This document shows, piece by piece, positions 1 to 9,818 of a DNA stretch of 64,000 bases (its first letter is position 1; every line of letters begins with the position of its first letter). The notes under the pieces are model-generated. The model ran no database searches. It was not told the DNA's origin and worked only from the letters and a program-made list of their open reading frames with translations. Source of the stretch: Chryseobacterium sp. BLS98. GTDB taxonomy: Bacteria > Bacteroidota > Bacteroidia > Flavobacteriales > Weeksellaceae. The position numbers and the translations under genes are program-made. Where the stretch lies: NCBI RefSeq assembly GCF_001045445.1, contig NZ_LFNF01000003.1, forward strand, positions 930,001 to 994,000. The letters are read 5' to 3'.

Positions 1-660
1 TTTTTCTTTTAAACTTTTTTTCCAATTGACATATCCTGAGATAGCCATTATAGTAAATACCAAATATTGAACCGAAGTGATACCAAGTTCCTTAAAAATC
101 ATCATAGGGATACAAATAAAGTCTCCGATAATCCAGAAAATCCAGTTATCAATGCGCTGTTTCGCCATAAACCACATTCCAACTAAAAATATAGAAGTAG
201 TGACTACATCAAGCCAGTTGGCCCAATCAAGATGATATAATCCTAAGTTTGTACCTTTCATAGAAAACTGATTATCAATGTAGGGTTTATAGTAATATAT
301 AAGGGTAACCAATGCAAGACTTAAAATAAACAGACCGCCTGCAAATATCCTTTCCCTGGTCGTAGCCCAGCTTACTTCTACATGAATATGATCTTCAGAA
401 TTTTTTGACCATAAGATCCAGCCGTAAATACTCATTGCTGTGTAATATACATTAATCATACAGTCGCCAAGCAGTCCGAAATTAAAAAGAATATAAACAT
501 AGATCAGGGTAGAAATGATGCCGGTAGGGTAAACCCAGATATTTTTTTTAATTGAAAAATAGACGCTCAAAATTCCGAAAAATGCACCGCTGGCTTCCAG
601 TAGAATTTGTATGCTACTATAGTTTTCATACGGCTTTACGAAAAGATCATATAAATTCAT
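1..660 (-). CDS. pnuC: PnuC-type nicotinamide riboside transporter, 3' end beyond the window
   Basis: I translated this by hand: an ATG at 658-660 on the minus strand opens a frame of 220 codons with no stop before the window edge. The product is very hydrophobic with about seven membrane segments. It has Trp-rich loops (YGWILW, WANWLDV, WIFWIIGDFICIP) typical of PnuC carriers, which move nicotinamide riboside, or thiamine in some Bacteroidota relatives, across the inner membrane by facilitated diffusion. PnuC proteins are usually 200-240 residues, so only the last few residues are likely missing. A TAnnTTTG-like box lies on the minus strand at 666-673, just ahead of the start. I see no TPP riboswitch upstream, which argues mildly for nicotinamide riboside over thiamine. 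Family call is firm; the substrate is inferred. Confidence 0.85.
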   Translation of the reverse strand, partial: MNLYDLFVKPYENYSSIQILLEASGAFFGILSVYFSIKKNIWVYPTGIISTLIYVYILFNFGLLGDCMINVYYTAMSIYGWILWSKNSEDHIHVEVSWATTRERIFAGGLFILSLALVTLIYYYKPYIDNQFSMKGTNLGLYHLDWANWLDVVTTSIFLVGMWFMAKQRIDNWIFWIIGDFICIPMMIFKELGITSVQYLVFTIMAISGYVNWKKSLKEK

Positions 661-826
661 GCGATCAAAAATACGCAAAAATTAGCAGTTTTGAAAATAA
701 ATTAAATAATGTGTAAATCAGCTTTTTAAATGTATTTGTTTAAAATAAATCATGAAAGTTTATTAATAAACGTTAAGGTTTGTAAAATTTTTATATTTTC
801 GTAAATCTTTAATTAAATAAATAAAC

Positions 827-2368
827 ATGTCTAAAATTTGGGTTAAGAAGCCAATGAGCGCTTATGAAGCTGATATCAAAAAAAGTCAGCTGAAACGCGT
901 TCTGGGAAAATGGAGCCTTACTGCTATCGGAATCGGGGCCATCATTGGAGGAGGAATATTTGTACTTACAGGAACGGGTGCTTATTATAATGCAGGGCCA
1001 GCTTTGGCGCTTTCATTCGTAATTGCGGGAATTGCCTGTGTATTTGCAGCACTTTGCTATGCAGAATTTGCTTCCATACTTCCAGTGGAAGGTTCAGCAT
1101 ATGCCTACGCTTATGGAACGGTAGGGGAGATCTTTGCCTGGATCATAGGCTGGGGGCTGATACTGGAGTACGCTATGGGCTCTATGACCGTCGCCGTATC
1201 CTGGTCGGGATATTTTGGAAAACTTCTCAAAATGTTCGGGATGCATCTTCCTGCCTATCTTACCACAGATCCACAAACTTATATTGCGGCAGGAAATTCA
1301 GGCTTTTCAATGAATTTACCTGCGTTTTTAATTGTTTTCTTCGTTATTTCTATTCTTGTGCGGGGAACCAAAGGAGCTGCCAAAGCCAATAACTTTATTG
1401 TACTCCTTAAAGTTTCTGCTATTATTTTTGTAATTATTGCAGGAGCCTTTATTATTTTCGGTTCTGCTGATCCTTTTAAAAACTGGGTTCCTTTCATTCC
1501 TGAGGCTACCACGATTACAGAAAACGGAGTCTCCCATTCTGCATATGGTATCGCCGGGGTAGTGGCCGGAGCATCGGCTATCTTCTTTGCTTATGTAGGT
1601 TTCGATGCCGTTTCCACACAGGCTGGAGAAGCTATTAATCCTAAAAAAGATGTGCCATTTGCCATCATCGCTTCGCTGATCATCTGTACGCTTTTATACA
1701 TCCTTGTATCTCTGGTATTAACAGGAATGATGCATTATACAGACTTTAATCCGCTTGGTAAATATCCGGATGCCATTAAAGCTCCTGTAGCGTATGCATT
1801 CGATATTGCCGGATACGCATGGGCCGGATATATTATCACTATCGCTGCTACTGTTGGATTAATCTCAGTATTGATGGTAATGATTATGGGACAGTCAAGA
1901 ATCTTCTTAGGGATGTCTAAAGACGGATTAATCCCTGCTACTTTTTCAAAAGTAAACCCTGAAACAGGAGTACCTACGAAAAACCTTGTTATTTTAGGAA
2001 TCGTAATTGCTACTATTGCATCCCTTACGCCAATCAATGACCTTGCGCATATGACCAGTTTCGGGACTTTATTTGCATTCACAATGGTATGTGTAGCAGT
2101 TTGGGTATTAAGAGTAAAAGAGCCTAATTTACAGAGAAACTTTAAAGTGCCCGCACTTCCTTTAATTGCTTGTTTAGGTATTGCAATTAATGTTTACCTG
2201 ATCTTTAACCTGAGCAAAGAAGCACAGATGTATTCTTTTGCATGGCTGATCATCGGGTTCTTTGTTTACTTCCTGTATAGTAAGAAACACTCAAAACTTC
2301 AGAAGGGTGAGTTTGGCGAAACTTTTAAAGCGGAACAGGAGCCTTTGGAAAAACCTGATTTAGATTAA
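827..2368 (+). CDS. APC-superfamily amino acid permease
   Basis: A 513-residue inner-membrane protein with about 12 hydrophobic segments. The N-terminal region carries the APC signature IGIGAIIGGGIFVLTG, the glycine-rich first helix that binds the amino-acid backbone, and later the FFAYVGFDAVSTQAGEA segment typical of the YfnA/CAT branch of cationic or branched-chain amino acid permeases. It therefore probably imports an amino acid with protons. The ATG at 827 follows an A/T-rich stretch with no clear Shine-Dalgarno site, usual for this group. The gene stands alone and ends in a strong hairpin terminator at 2384-2410. The substrate cannot be told from sequence alone. Confidence 0.9.
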   Translation: MSKIWVKKPMSAYEADIKKSQLKRVLGKWSLTAIGIGAIIGGGIFVLTGTGAYYNAGPALALSFVIAGIACVFAALCYAEFASILPVEGSAYAYAYGTVGEIFAWIIGWGLILEYAMGSMTVAVSWSGYFGKLLKMFGMHLPAYLTTDPQTYIAAGNSGFSMNLPAFLIVFFVISILVRGTKGAAKANNFIVLLKVSAIIFVIIAGAFIIFGSADPFKNWVPFIPEATTITENGVSHSAYGIAGVVAGASAIFFAYVGFDAVSTQAGEAINPKKDVPFAIIASLIICTLLYILVSLVLTGMMHYTDFNPLGKYPDAIKAPVAYAFDIAGYAWAGYIITIAATVGLISVLMVMIMGQSRIFLGMSKDGLIPATFSKVNPETGVPTKNLVILGIVIATIASLTPINDLAHMTSFGTLFAFTMVCVAVWVLRVKEPNLQRNFKVPALPLIACLGIAINVYLIFNLSKEAQMYSFAWLIIGFFVYFLYSKKHSKLQKGEFGETFKAEQEPLEKPDLD

Positions 2369-2383
2369 AAAATATAAACCATA

Positions 2384-2410
2384 AATCCGCAGATATTCTG
2401 CGGATTTTTT
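2384..2410 (+). terminator. Intrinsic terminator after the permease gene
   Basis: Perfect 10-bp stem, AATCCGCAGA (2384-2393) and TCTGCGGATT (2397-2406), with a TAT loop and a run of T. The same stem recurs after the gene at 22298. A TAnnTTTG box for the next gene (TATTTTTG, 2410-2417) begins where the T run ends. Confidence 0.85.
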
Positions 2411-2423
2411 ATTTTTGTTTACT

Positions 2424-3437
2424 ATGAAAAAAACTTTTTCCATCCTGTTTTTGTGTCTGGGAATATTGGCATTTTCCCAGCAGGTCGAAAGCTTTACCAC
2501 TGTTTTGAATGATAAAATAAGTATAAGGGCTCTCGAATTGTATGATAATAAAGTCTGGTATAGCGGAACAGATTCAAAATTCGGTTTTGTAGACCTTAAA
2601 AATCAGAAAAATCGAAAACAAATAAATCTTTCTGATAAAAAATTACAATTCAGAACACTGTCGCAGGATAACAGTGCTTTTTATGCCATTAATATTGAAA
2701 GTCCTGCTAATTTTTTTAAAATCAATAAAAAAGACCTGAAATCGGAAATTGTTTTTACAGATACTGCGAAAACTGCTTTTTATGATGCGCTTCACTTTGT
2801 GAATGATAAACTGGCTTTCACTTTCAGCGATACAGACAAAGATAATTTATTGAAGTTGGCTGTCTACTGTAACGGAAAATGGGGAATGTTCAAAAATAAT
2901 GTAAAACTGAACAGCGGCGAGGCTGCGTTTGCTGCCAGTAATACTAATATTGCTTCGTCCAAAAATTTCTTATGGATTGCTACAGGTGGGAAAGCATCAA
3001 GAATCTTAAGAATGGATCTGAAAAAAGAAAATCTTGAAGTTTTTGAAACTCCTTTCATCCAGGGAGAGTCTTCACAGGGAATGTATTCAATAGATTTTTA
3101 TGATGATAAATTTGGGATTGCAGTAGGCGGAGACTATACCAAGCAGGACGAAAACATTAATAATATTGCAACAACCTATGATGCCGGGAAAACATGGCAG
3201 ATACAGGCCTCCGGGAAAAATGCAGGCTATACGACCTGTGTAAAGATCAGGCCGGGATCAAAAGGGAAAGAAATCATTGCAGTAGGAGATAAGCATATCA
3301 GTTATTCCTCTGATTTTGGGAAAACATGGAAGAAAATTTCGGATGAGAAAGGTTTTTTCGTCTGCAGTTGGGTAAATGGAAACACAGTAGTTTTTGCAGG
3401 AAATGGCAAAATCTCTGTGATGAAATTAAAATTTTAA
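2424..3437 (+). CDS. Secreted beta-propeller protein with BNR/Asp-box repeats
   Basis: A 337-residue protein opening with a clear signal peptide (MKKTFSILFLCLGILAFSQQ). I chose the ATG at 2424 rather than the TTG at 2415 because it gives the clean signal peptide. The C-terminal half holds at least two Asp-box motifs, TYDAGKTW and SSDFGKTW, as in BNR/YCF48-like propellers. Such proteins are often labelled oxidoreductase in flavobacterial genomes without evidence for that. The location is periplasm or cell surface; no lipobox or sorting domain is visible. A TAnnTTTG box ends at 2417, only seven bases before the ATG, so the mRNA may be almost leaderless. Function is unknown. Confidence 0.75.
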   Translation: MKKTFSILFLCLGILAFSQQVESFTTVLNDKISIRALELYDNKVWYSGTDSKFGFVDLKNQKNRKQINLSDKKLQFRTLSQDNSAFYAINIESPANFFKINKKDLKSEIVFTDTAKTAFYDALHFVNDKLAFTFSDTDKDNLLKLAVYCNGKWGMFKNNVKLNSGEAAFAASNTNIASSKNFLWIATGGKASRILRMDLKKENLEVFETPFIQGESSQGMYSIDFYDDKFGIAVGGDYTKQDENINNIATTYDAGKTWQIQASGKNAGYTTCVKIRPGSKGKEIIAVGDKHISYSSDFGKTWKKISDEKGFFVCSWVNGNTVVFAGNGKISVMKLKF

Positions 3438-3550
3438 ATTTTAGGTATAGAATTTATCATTCTTAGGGAAATTCCAGTAGCAGTCGTATTTAGACTCATT
3501 ATAAAATACGGGCTAATATATTTCATAGTTTAAAATTCATTCGTAATGGT

Positions 3551-3558
3551 TAATTTTG
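3551..3558 (+). promoter_or_regulatory. TAnnTTTG box upstream of hemN
   Basis: TAATTTTG matches the Bacteroidota -7 consensus and lies about 50 bases before the hemN start. No good TTTG partner is seen at the expected distance, so this is a partial promoter call. Confidence 0.45.
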
Positions 3559-3608
3559 CAGGATGAAACTGGTTTAGGCTCAGTTTCGATAATATTTTAA
3601 ATTTTGAA

Positions 3609-4967
3609 ATGAATTCTTTAATAGATAAGTATAATATTCCCGGACCGCGTTACACATCTTATCCTACCGTTCCATATTGGGATGAAAGCACTTTTTCACC
3701 AGAAAAGTGGAAAGAGACCGTGATCAGGTCGTTCCATGAAAGCAATGCAGAGGAGGGAATTTCTATTTATATTCACCTACCTTTTTGTGAGGCATTATGT
3801 ACGTTCTGTGCTTGCCACAAACGTATAACCAAACAGCATAGCGTTGAAATTCCGTATCTGGAAAGCGTTTTAAAGGAGTGGAAACTCTATCTAGGACTTT
3901 TTGAAGAGAAGCCGAAGCTGAAAGAGCTTCACCTTGGTGGAGGTACACCTACCTTTTTTTCGCCGAAAAATCTCAAGACCTTATTGGAAGGTATTTTTGA
4001 AACGGTGGAAATTGCAGAACATCCTGAGTTCTCTTTTGAAGGACATCCGAATAATACAACCAGAGATCACCTTCAGACCTTGTACAATCTTGGATTCAGA
4101 AGAGTAAGTTTTGGCGTTCAGGATTATGATCCTAAGGTTCAGAAGGCAATCAACAGGATACAGCCTTTTGAAAATGTAAAAAATGTGACGGAATGGGCTA
4201 AGGAAATCGGTTACAGAGGGATCAGCCATGATCTTGTATTCGGACTTCCGCACCAGACCTGGGAGGCGATGGAATATACCATCAGAAAAACAATGGAGCT
4301 GAAACCTGACAGGCTTGCCTTCTATTCTTATGCCCACGTTCCATGGGTAAAAGGAGTAGGACAGAGAGGTTTTGATGAAAATGACCTGCCAAGCGGTGAA
4401 GAAAAACGCCGTTTATACGAAGACGGGAAAAAGCTGCTGGAAGACTTAGGATATATTGAGGTAGGAATGGATCATTTTTCCCTGGAACACGATGATCTGT
4501 ACCAATCTTTAATCCATAAAAAGCTTCATAGGAACTTTATGGGTTACACTTCAAGTAAAACCCAATTAATGGTAGGCCTTGGCATGTCCGCTATTTCAGA
4601 TTCCTGGTATGCTTTCGCCCAGAATGTAAAAACGGTGGAAGAATATCAGAAAATGGTGGAGGAAGGTAAAATTCCTGTAGTAAAAGGACATATCCTTAAT
4701 GAGGAAGATCTTACTGTGAGAAGACATATTCTGAACCTGATGTGTCAGCTTGAAACGACCTTTACCGATAAAAATTCCTTCCCTGGGCTTGAAAACGCAT
4801 TTGAAATGCTGGAAGAAATGGAAAAGGACGAATTGGTGGAAATCTACGATAACCAGATCAAAATTACTGAAAAAGGACGGGCATTTACGAGAAACGTTGC
4901 AATGGTTTTTGACCTCAGAATGATGAGGAACAAGCCGGAAACAAGAATTTTCTCTATGACGATATAA
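3609..4967 (+). CDS. hemN: Oxygen-independent coproporphyrinogen III dehydrogenase
   Basis: A 452-residue radical-SAM enzyme converting coproporphyrinogen III to protoporphyrinogen IX in haem synthesis without oxygen, in the cytoplasm. The iron-sulfur motif CxxxCxxC is at Cys60, Cys64 and Cys67, followed by a fourth Cys (CTFCAC), the pattern of true HemN rather than HemW. The LGGGTPTF segment binds SAM, and the N-terminal YNIPGPRYTSYPTVPYW stretch is characteristic of HemN. Length agrees with E. coli HemN (about 457). The gene stands alone, has a TAnnTTTG box at 3551 and is convergent with the sugar dehydrogenase, sharing the terminator at 4971-5003. Confidence 0.93.
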   Translation: MNSLIDKYNIPGPRYTSYPTVPYWDESTFSPEKWKETVIRSFHESNAEEGISIYIHLPFCEALCTFCACHKRITKQHSVEIPYLESVLKEWKLYLGLFEEKPKLKELHLGGGTPTFFSPKNLKTLLEGIFETVEIAEHPEFSFEGHPNNTTRDHLQTLYNLGFRRVSFGVQDYDPKVQKAINRIQPFENVKNVTEWAKEIGYRGISHDLVFGLPHQTWEAMEYTIRKTMELKPDRLAFYSYAHVPWVKGVGQRGFDENDLPSGEEKRRLYEDGKKLLEDLGYIEVGMDHFSLEHDDLYQSLIHKKLHRNFMGYTSSKTQLMVGLGMSAISDSWYAFAQNVKTVEEYQKMVEEGKIPVVKGHILNEEDLTVRRHILNLMCQLETTFTDKNSFPGLENAFEMLEEMEKDELVEIYDNQIKITEKGRAFTRNVAMVFDLRMMRNKPETRIFSMTI

Positions 4968-4970
4968 AAT

Positions 4971-5003
4971 AAAAAAGCGGTTCAGCATCTGAACTGCTTT
5001 TTT
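4971..5003. terminator. Bidirectional terminator between hemN and the sugar dehydrogenase gene
   Basis: GCGGTTCAG (4977-4985) pairs with CTGAACTGC (4989-4997) with one G-U pair. The stem is flanked by A6 on the left and T6 on the right, so it works in either direction for the two convergent genes. Confidence 0.85.
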
Positions 5004-5038
5004 ATTTAATGTGTTGAAAAGAATCAAATTAGGTCATA

Positions 5039-6412
5039 TTATTTAATAATAAGTTTTTGGCTGTAAGATTTCACGTCTCCTGATTTGATGATAAGATAAT
5101 AGGCCCCGGGAGGGATTCCTGTAATATCAACGCTGCCGTCATATTCAATTTTTGCTTTTTCAAGCACGATTTTTCCTTCTGTGCTGATGAGATCAGCAGT
5201 ATTATTCATGTCCGGAAGTCCTTCAATGAAAACTTTCTCAGAAGCCGGGTTGGGGTGGACGTTTATAGAAATCAGGTCTGAAGTTTCATCTGTTGCCAGA
5301 GATCCGGTTGTAATTTTAAATACTTTTCCACTGTTTACAGCTGCCACAAACAGCTCCTTTTGAGAATTCTGCCCGAAAGTGGAAAAATTATTGCCTGAAC
5401 TTGCCGGTCCCCACACGATGGAATTGTCCGGGTTCATAAAACCGATCTGGGTAGAGCAATAATCTGCGAAGAAATATTTTCCCTGCAGTGCTGGGTACTG
5501 GCTGCCTCTGTAAACATAGCCCCCGGTAATTGAACATTTCCCACCGGAATGATCATAAACGGCTACCGGAAAAGTCATGGAGGCCATATTGCCGCATCCT
5601 GCCGTGTTGTAAGCATTATTCCCTTCGTAACAACGCCAGCCGTAATTGATTCCCGATTGTGTAATGGGCATTTTGTTGATTTCCTCAATCGCTCCCTGTC
5701 CCACATCAGCAATCATCACATTTCCTGTGGTCGTGTCAAATGAAAATTTCCATGCATTTCTAAGTCCATATGACCAGATTTCGTCGGCTCCGGTTACCAG
5801 ATTTCCTGCAAAAGGATTTCCAGGTGGAATATTATACGGTCCTGTGGAATTTACATCGATTCTTAACATTTTTCCCAGAAGTGAATTGATGTTTTGAGCA
5901 TTGTTGTTGGGGTCGCCGCCGCTTCCGCCATCTCCTGTAACGATCCAGAGGTATCCGTCGGGAGCAAAATGAATGCTTCCACCATTGTGATTGTCAAACG
6001 GTTTGGGAATATTCAGAATGATCTTCTCAGAAGCAGGATCTGCAATATCCGGATTGGTAGCATTTACAGAATATCTTGCTACGGTAATATTTCCGTTCGA
6101 GGCATTATTGTAATACACGAAGAAATATCCGTTCGTGGCATATTGAGGGTGAAATGCAAGCCCCAAAAGCCCTCTTTCTCCTCCATAAAGAACTTTGGAG
6201 CTGATATTTAGAAAATCAGCTGCGTTGATTGTTCCGCTGGGCTGAATAATCTTGATGATTCCGTTCTGCTGCACGACGAAGAGACGGGCATCATTGGCGT
6301 TCGTAATTTCAACCGGACTGGTGAGCCCGGACGCAAATTCTACTAAATTAATGCTTTGAGCATTAACAATTAAAGAAGAAAAAACGCAGAGGGTAAAAAA
6401 TAGTTTTTTCAT
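5039..6412 (-). CDS. Secreted PQQ-type glucose/sorbosone dehydrogenase with type IX sorting domain
   Basis: A 457-residue protein with a signal peptide (MKKLFFTLCVFSSLIVNAQ). Residues of roughly 30-360 form a GSDH beta-propeller: GERGLLGLAFHP, DNHNGGSIHFAPDGYLWIVTGDGG and YGLRNAWKFSFD are family hallmarks. These soluble enzymes oxidise sugars or sugar aldehydes with PQQ. The last 75 residues are a Por/type IX secretion C-terminal domain: the NPASEKV motif, short beta strands and a C-terminal SQKLIIK. The protein should be exported by the type IX system and released or attached at the surface. The actual substrate is not deducible. Confidence 0.88.
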   Translation of the reverse strand: MKKLFFTLCVFSSLIVNAQSINLVEFASGLTSPVEITNANDARLFVVQQNGIIKIIQPSGTINAADFLNISSKVLYGGERGLLGLAFHPQYATNGYFFVYYNNASNGNITVARYSVNATNPDIADPASEKIILNIPKPFDNHNGGSIHFAPDGYLWIVTGDGGSGGDPNNNAQNINSLLGKMLRIDVNSTGPYNIPPGNPFAGNLVTGADEIWSYGLRNAWKFSFDTTTGNVMIADVGQGAIEEINKMPITQSGINYGWRCYEGNNAYNTAGCGNMASMTFPVAVYDHSGGKCSITGGYVYRGSQYPALQGKYFFADYCSTQIGFMNPDNSIVWGPASSGNNFSTFGQNSQKELFVAAVNSGKVFKITTGSLATDETSDLISINVHPNPASEKVFIEGLPDMNNTADLISTEGKIVLEKAKIEYDGSVDITGIPPGAYYLIIKSGDVKSYSQKLIIK

Positions 6413-6593
6413 AATATTTTGATATTTAGTGTATTGATAAATGAATGAAAATTTTATACCAATTGAAATTTGAAAATTTCATTACAATAAGGAAGAAAAA
6501 TTATTAAATCTTAAATAGAAGTTAAAACTCGGATATATCTGAAAATAAACCATTTCTGCTGTTAAAAAATTCATAAAATAATAATAAAATCAT

Positions 6594-6601
6594 TATATTT
6601 G
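6594..6601 (+). promoter_or_regulatory. TAnnTTTG box upstream of secDF
   Basis: TATATTTG lies 29 bases before the secDF start and matches the Bacteroidota -7 consensus exactly. The -33 partner is not clear. Confidence 0.5.
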
Positions 6602-6630
6602 CCGACTTAATTTAACGTAGTTATAACAAA

Positions 6631-9540
6631 ATGCAAGGAAAAGGACTTATTACAATTGTTGCTATTGTACTAGGGTTAATTTGCTTAAATGAGCTATTAC
6701 CAACTTGGTACGCCAGCAAAATTGAAAGGCAGGCGACTGCTGTTGCAGGAGACAATCCGGAAAAGTATCAGAAAGAAATTGCAAGACTTTCTAAGGATAC
6801 TTTGAACCTGGGATTCACAAAACTTTATTACACGAAAGCCAAAGACAAGGAAATGAAACTTGGTCTTGACTTGAAAGGAGGGATCAACGTTCTTTTGGAA
6901 ATCAACCAGAGAGACCTGGTGAATGATTTAACCAATTATTCTACGAACCCTGTTCTAATTGAGGCTTTAAACAAGACTGATGAAGTTCAGAAGAATTCCA
7001 CAAAATCTTATATTGATAATTTCTTCGACCAGTTTGAAGCGATCAACAAGGCAAAAGGGACTAACCTTAAGCTGGCAGATCCTGAACTTTTCGGGAATAC
7101 CAATTTATCAGAAATCAAGTACAATACTTCTGATGATCAGGTAAAAAGCATTATCAAAAGAAGAATTGATCTTTCTGTAGGAACAGCTTTCGAGGTAATC
7201 AGAACCAGAATCGATAAGATGGGTGCTGTGCAGCCTAACGTTCAGAGAGTACCTGGCACGGCAAGAATTTCTGTTGAAATGCCTGGTATGAAAGACATCG
7301 ACAAGGTGAAGAAAATGCTTCAGACTTCTGCGAAACTTCAGTTCTGGGAAGTACAGCAAGTTCCTGAAATGGCGCCATATTTCCAGACATTGACTACAAT
7401 GGTGGCTATAAAAGGAGATTCTATGGGAGTTGCGAAGAATATCAACTTTATGAACCTTTTACACCTTGACAAATTAAGATCAAATGGTGTTGCCAGCGTG
7501 AAGCTTTCTGATACAGCTGCTGTAAACAAAATTTTAAATAGTAAAGTAGGTCAGTCATTACGTCCTGCCAACATTAAATATACCCAGTTTATGTGGGGGT
7601 ACAAGCCTGAGGCTACAGATGCTGAAAGTTTAGTATTGTATGCAATCAGAGGTAACATCAACCAAAAAGCTCCGGTAGACGGTGCTGTTGAAACTGCGAG
7701 CATTGGCTATGATGAGCTGAGCAGAGTAGTGGTAGACATGCAGATGGATTCCAAAGGAGCTAAAGAATGGAAAACACTAACTGAGAAAAACGTAGGTAAA
7801 CCGGTTGCTGTAACATTGGACGGCAGAGTTTACACTGCACCAAACGTTGTTAATGCTATTCCTAACGGTAGAACTCAGATTTCAGGTAACTTCTCTCAGG
7901 AAGAAGCTAAAGAACTGGTTGACGTTTTAGGAGCGGGTAAATTACCTGCAGGAGCAAAAGTAGTTCAGGCTACGGTTGTAGGACCTTCATTAGGACAGGA
8001 GTCTATCAATGCCGGTGTTATTTCATTTGCTATCGCATTCCTGATTATTATTGTTTATATCATTTTCTATTACGGTGGTGCAGGGGTGTACGCTGTAATT
8101 GCAATGATTATTAACTTATTCTATATTTTCGGAATTATGGATTCCGGAGACTTTACACTTACCCTTCCTGGTATTGCAGGTATCGTTCTTACGATGGCAA
8201 TGGCAGTAGATACGAACGTAATTATCTACGAAAGAACCAAAGAGGAATTGTTTGCCGGAAAGAGTATTATGGAAGCCTATAAAGACGGTTTCAAACATGC
8301 ATTAAGCGCGATTGTTGATGGTCACTTAACGACATTATTAACGGCTGGTGTACTTTTCCTATTCGGAACTGGACCTATTAAAGGTTTTGCTTTGACGTTA
8401 GGAATTGGTATCTTAATGACATTCTTTACTTCCGTATTGCTTTCAAGAGTAATGATTTTCTCAAGACTGCACAAAGGAAAACACCTTTCTGTTTGGACAC
8501 CTCCAACGAAAAATCTTTTCAGAAATACCTGGATCGATTTTATCGGGAAAAGAAAATATGCTTATATCATTTCTGCTGTTTTAACGGTTGTTAGTATTGC
8601 ATCTATTGCTATCCACGGATTCAAATACGGAATTGACTTTACAGGAGGTAGAAACTATGTAGTGAGATTTGATAAAGCTGTTAACGCTGAAGATATTGAG
8701 CAGAACTTAGTAAAAGTATTCAAAACTGAAGATGGTAAAAACTCTTCTGTAGAAGCTAAAACTTTCGGAAACGACAGACAGTTGAAGATCTCTACAGATT
8801 ACCTTATCGAAGATGAATCTTTAAAAGCTGACCAGACGATAGAGCAAAAACTATACGAAGGGTTGAAAACACATTTACCTGCCAATACCACATTAAGCGA
8901 TTTCAAATCTGCAGATAAAGACCATGCGGGAATTATTTCTTCTGAAAAAGTAGGACCTACGGTAGCAGATGACATCAAAACTCATGGTGTACTTGCAGTA
9001 GTAGCTGCTTTGGCCGGTATCTTTATCTATATCCTATTAAGATTTAGAAAATGGCAATTCTCATTAGGTGCTGTTGTGGCTCTATTCCATGATGCGGTAA
9101 TTATTTTGGGAGCTTATTCATTGCTTCATAAATTTATGCCGTTCAATATGGAGATCAATCAGGATTTCGTTGCGGCAATCCTTACCGTATTAGGATATTC
9201 AATTAATGATACCGTTATTATCTTCGATAGAATCAGAGAGTATCTGAGAGAGAAGAAATCTTTAACATTAGCCGGATTATTTGATGACTCTATTTCCAGT
9301 ACGCTGGGTAGAACATTCAACACTTCATTCACAACCATCCTTGTAATTTTAGCCATCTTCATTTTTGGAGGTGATAACCTGAGAGGATTTATGTTTGCTA
9401 TGTTAATCGGTATCGGATTCGGTACTTATTCATCCATCTTTATTGCATCGGCTATCGCTTATGACTTCCTTAAGAAAGGAAAAGAAGAAGGGGTGCATGG
9501 TAAAACAACAACCAGCAAAGAAGTGCTTGCTTCAAAGTAA
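6631..9540 (+). CDS. secDF: Fused protein translocase subunit SecDF
   Basis: A 969-residue inner-membrane protein uniting SecD and SecF, as is normal in Bacteroidota. SecDF uses the proton gradient to pull preproteins out of SecYEG. The SecD half has the first membrane helix, the LGLDLKGGINVLLE motif, a large periplasmic domain (about residues 90-450), then TM2-6 with GIVLTMAMAVDTNVIIYERTKEEL. The SecF half starts near residue 635 with a membrane helix, the GIDFTGGRNYVVRF motif and TM8-12 with LGYSINDTVIIFDRIRE. Both halves keep the charged membrane residues used in proton transfer. The gene is monocistronic and followed by a strong terminator. Confidence 0.95.
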   Translation: MQGKGLITIVAIVLGLICLNELLPTWYASKIERQATAVAGDNPEKYQKEIARLSKDTLNLGFTKLYYTKAKDKEMKLGLDLKGGINVLLEINQRDLVNDLTNYSTNPVLIEALNKTDEVQKNSTKSYIDNFFDQFEAINKAKGTNLKLADPELFGNTNLSEIKYNTSDDQVKSIIKRRIDLSVGTAFEVIRTRIDKMGAVQPNVQRVPGTARISVEMPGMKDIDKVKKMLQTSAKLQFWEVQQVPEMAPYFQTLTTMVAIKGDSMGVAKNINFMNLLHLDKLRSNGVASVKLSDTAAVNKILNSKVGQSLRPANIKYTQFMWGYKPEATDAESLVLYAIRGNINQKAPVDGAVETASIGYDELSRVVVDMQMDSKGAKEWKTLTEKNVGKPVAVTLDGRVYTAPNVVNAIPNGRTQISGNFSQEEAKELVDVLGAGKLPAGAKVVQATVVGPSLGQESINAGVISFAIAFLIIIVYIIFYYGGAGVYAVIAMIINLFYIFGIMDSGDFTLTLPGIAGIVLTMAMAVDTNVIIYERTKEELFAGKSIMEAYKDGFKHALSAIVDGHLTTLLTAGVLFLFGTGPIKGFALTLGIGILMTFFTSVLLSRVMIFSRLHKGKHLSVWTPPTKNLFRNTWIDFIGKRKYAYIISAVLTVVSIASIAIHGFKYGIDFTGGRNYVVRFDKAVNAEDIEQNLVKVFKTEDGKNSSVEAKTFGNDRQLKISTDYLIEDESLKADQTIEQKLYEGLKTHLPANTTLSDFKSADKDHAGIISSEKVGPTVADDIKTHGVLAVVAALAGIFIYILLRFRKWQFSLGAVVALFHDAVIILGAYSLLHKFMPFNMEINQDFVAAILTVLGYSINDTVIIFDRIREYLREKKSLTLAGLFDDSISSTLGRTFNTSFTTILVILAIFIFGGDNLRGFMFAMLIGIGFGTYSSIFIASAIAYDFLKKGKEEGVHGKTTTSKEVLASK

Positions 9541-9559
9541 TAAACTACAATAAATAAGT

Positions 9560-9591
9560 AAAGACCGTTTCGAAAGAAGCGGTCTTTTTTT
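9560..9591 (+). terminator. Intrinsic terminator after secDF
   Basis: AAGACCG (9561-9567) pairs with CGGTCTT (9580-9586). Inner pairs TTTC/GAAA may extend the stem, and a run of T follows. Confidence 0.85.
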
Positions 9592-9601
9592 GTACGGGTG
9601 A

Positions 9602-9754
9602 GGGTTCCGGGTTTCGGGTTTCTGGGTTTCGGGATGAGAACCGATTCTGGTTGCAGTTTTTTATAGTTTAAAGTTCTAAATTCAAATTTAATATCTGACT
9701 TCATGATTTAACCTATATTCACAAGTATCCGGAAAACCCCGAAACCCGGAACCC
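9602..9754. repeat. Intergenic inverted repeat with GGGTTTC-type words
   Basis: GGGTTCCGGGTTTCGGG at 9602-9618 is repeated as its exact reverse complement at 9738-9754, a 17-bp perfect pair with a 119-base spacer. The left arm continues with more degenerate GGGTTTC words. Related word arrays occur at 45013-45050 and 59196-59270. No coding potential. Confidence 0.8.
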
Positions 9755-9818
9755 GAAACTTTTCAAAATTCACAATTTAGAATCATTATATTTCGGATTT
9801 GATTAATTTTGCACCATT

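Noticed and set aside
661..826. Riboswitch (TPP or NAD-type) before pnuC
   Set aside because: No conserved core sequence or matching stems; only a -7-like box on the minus strand.
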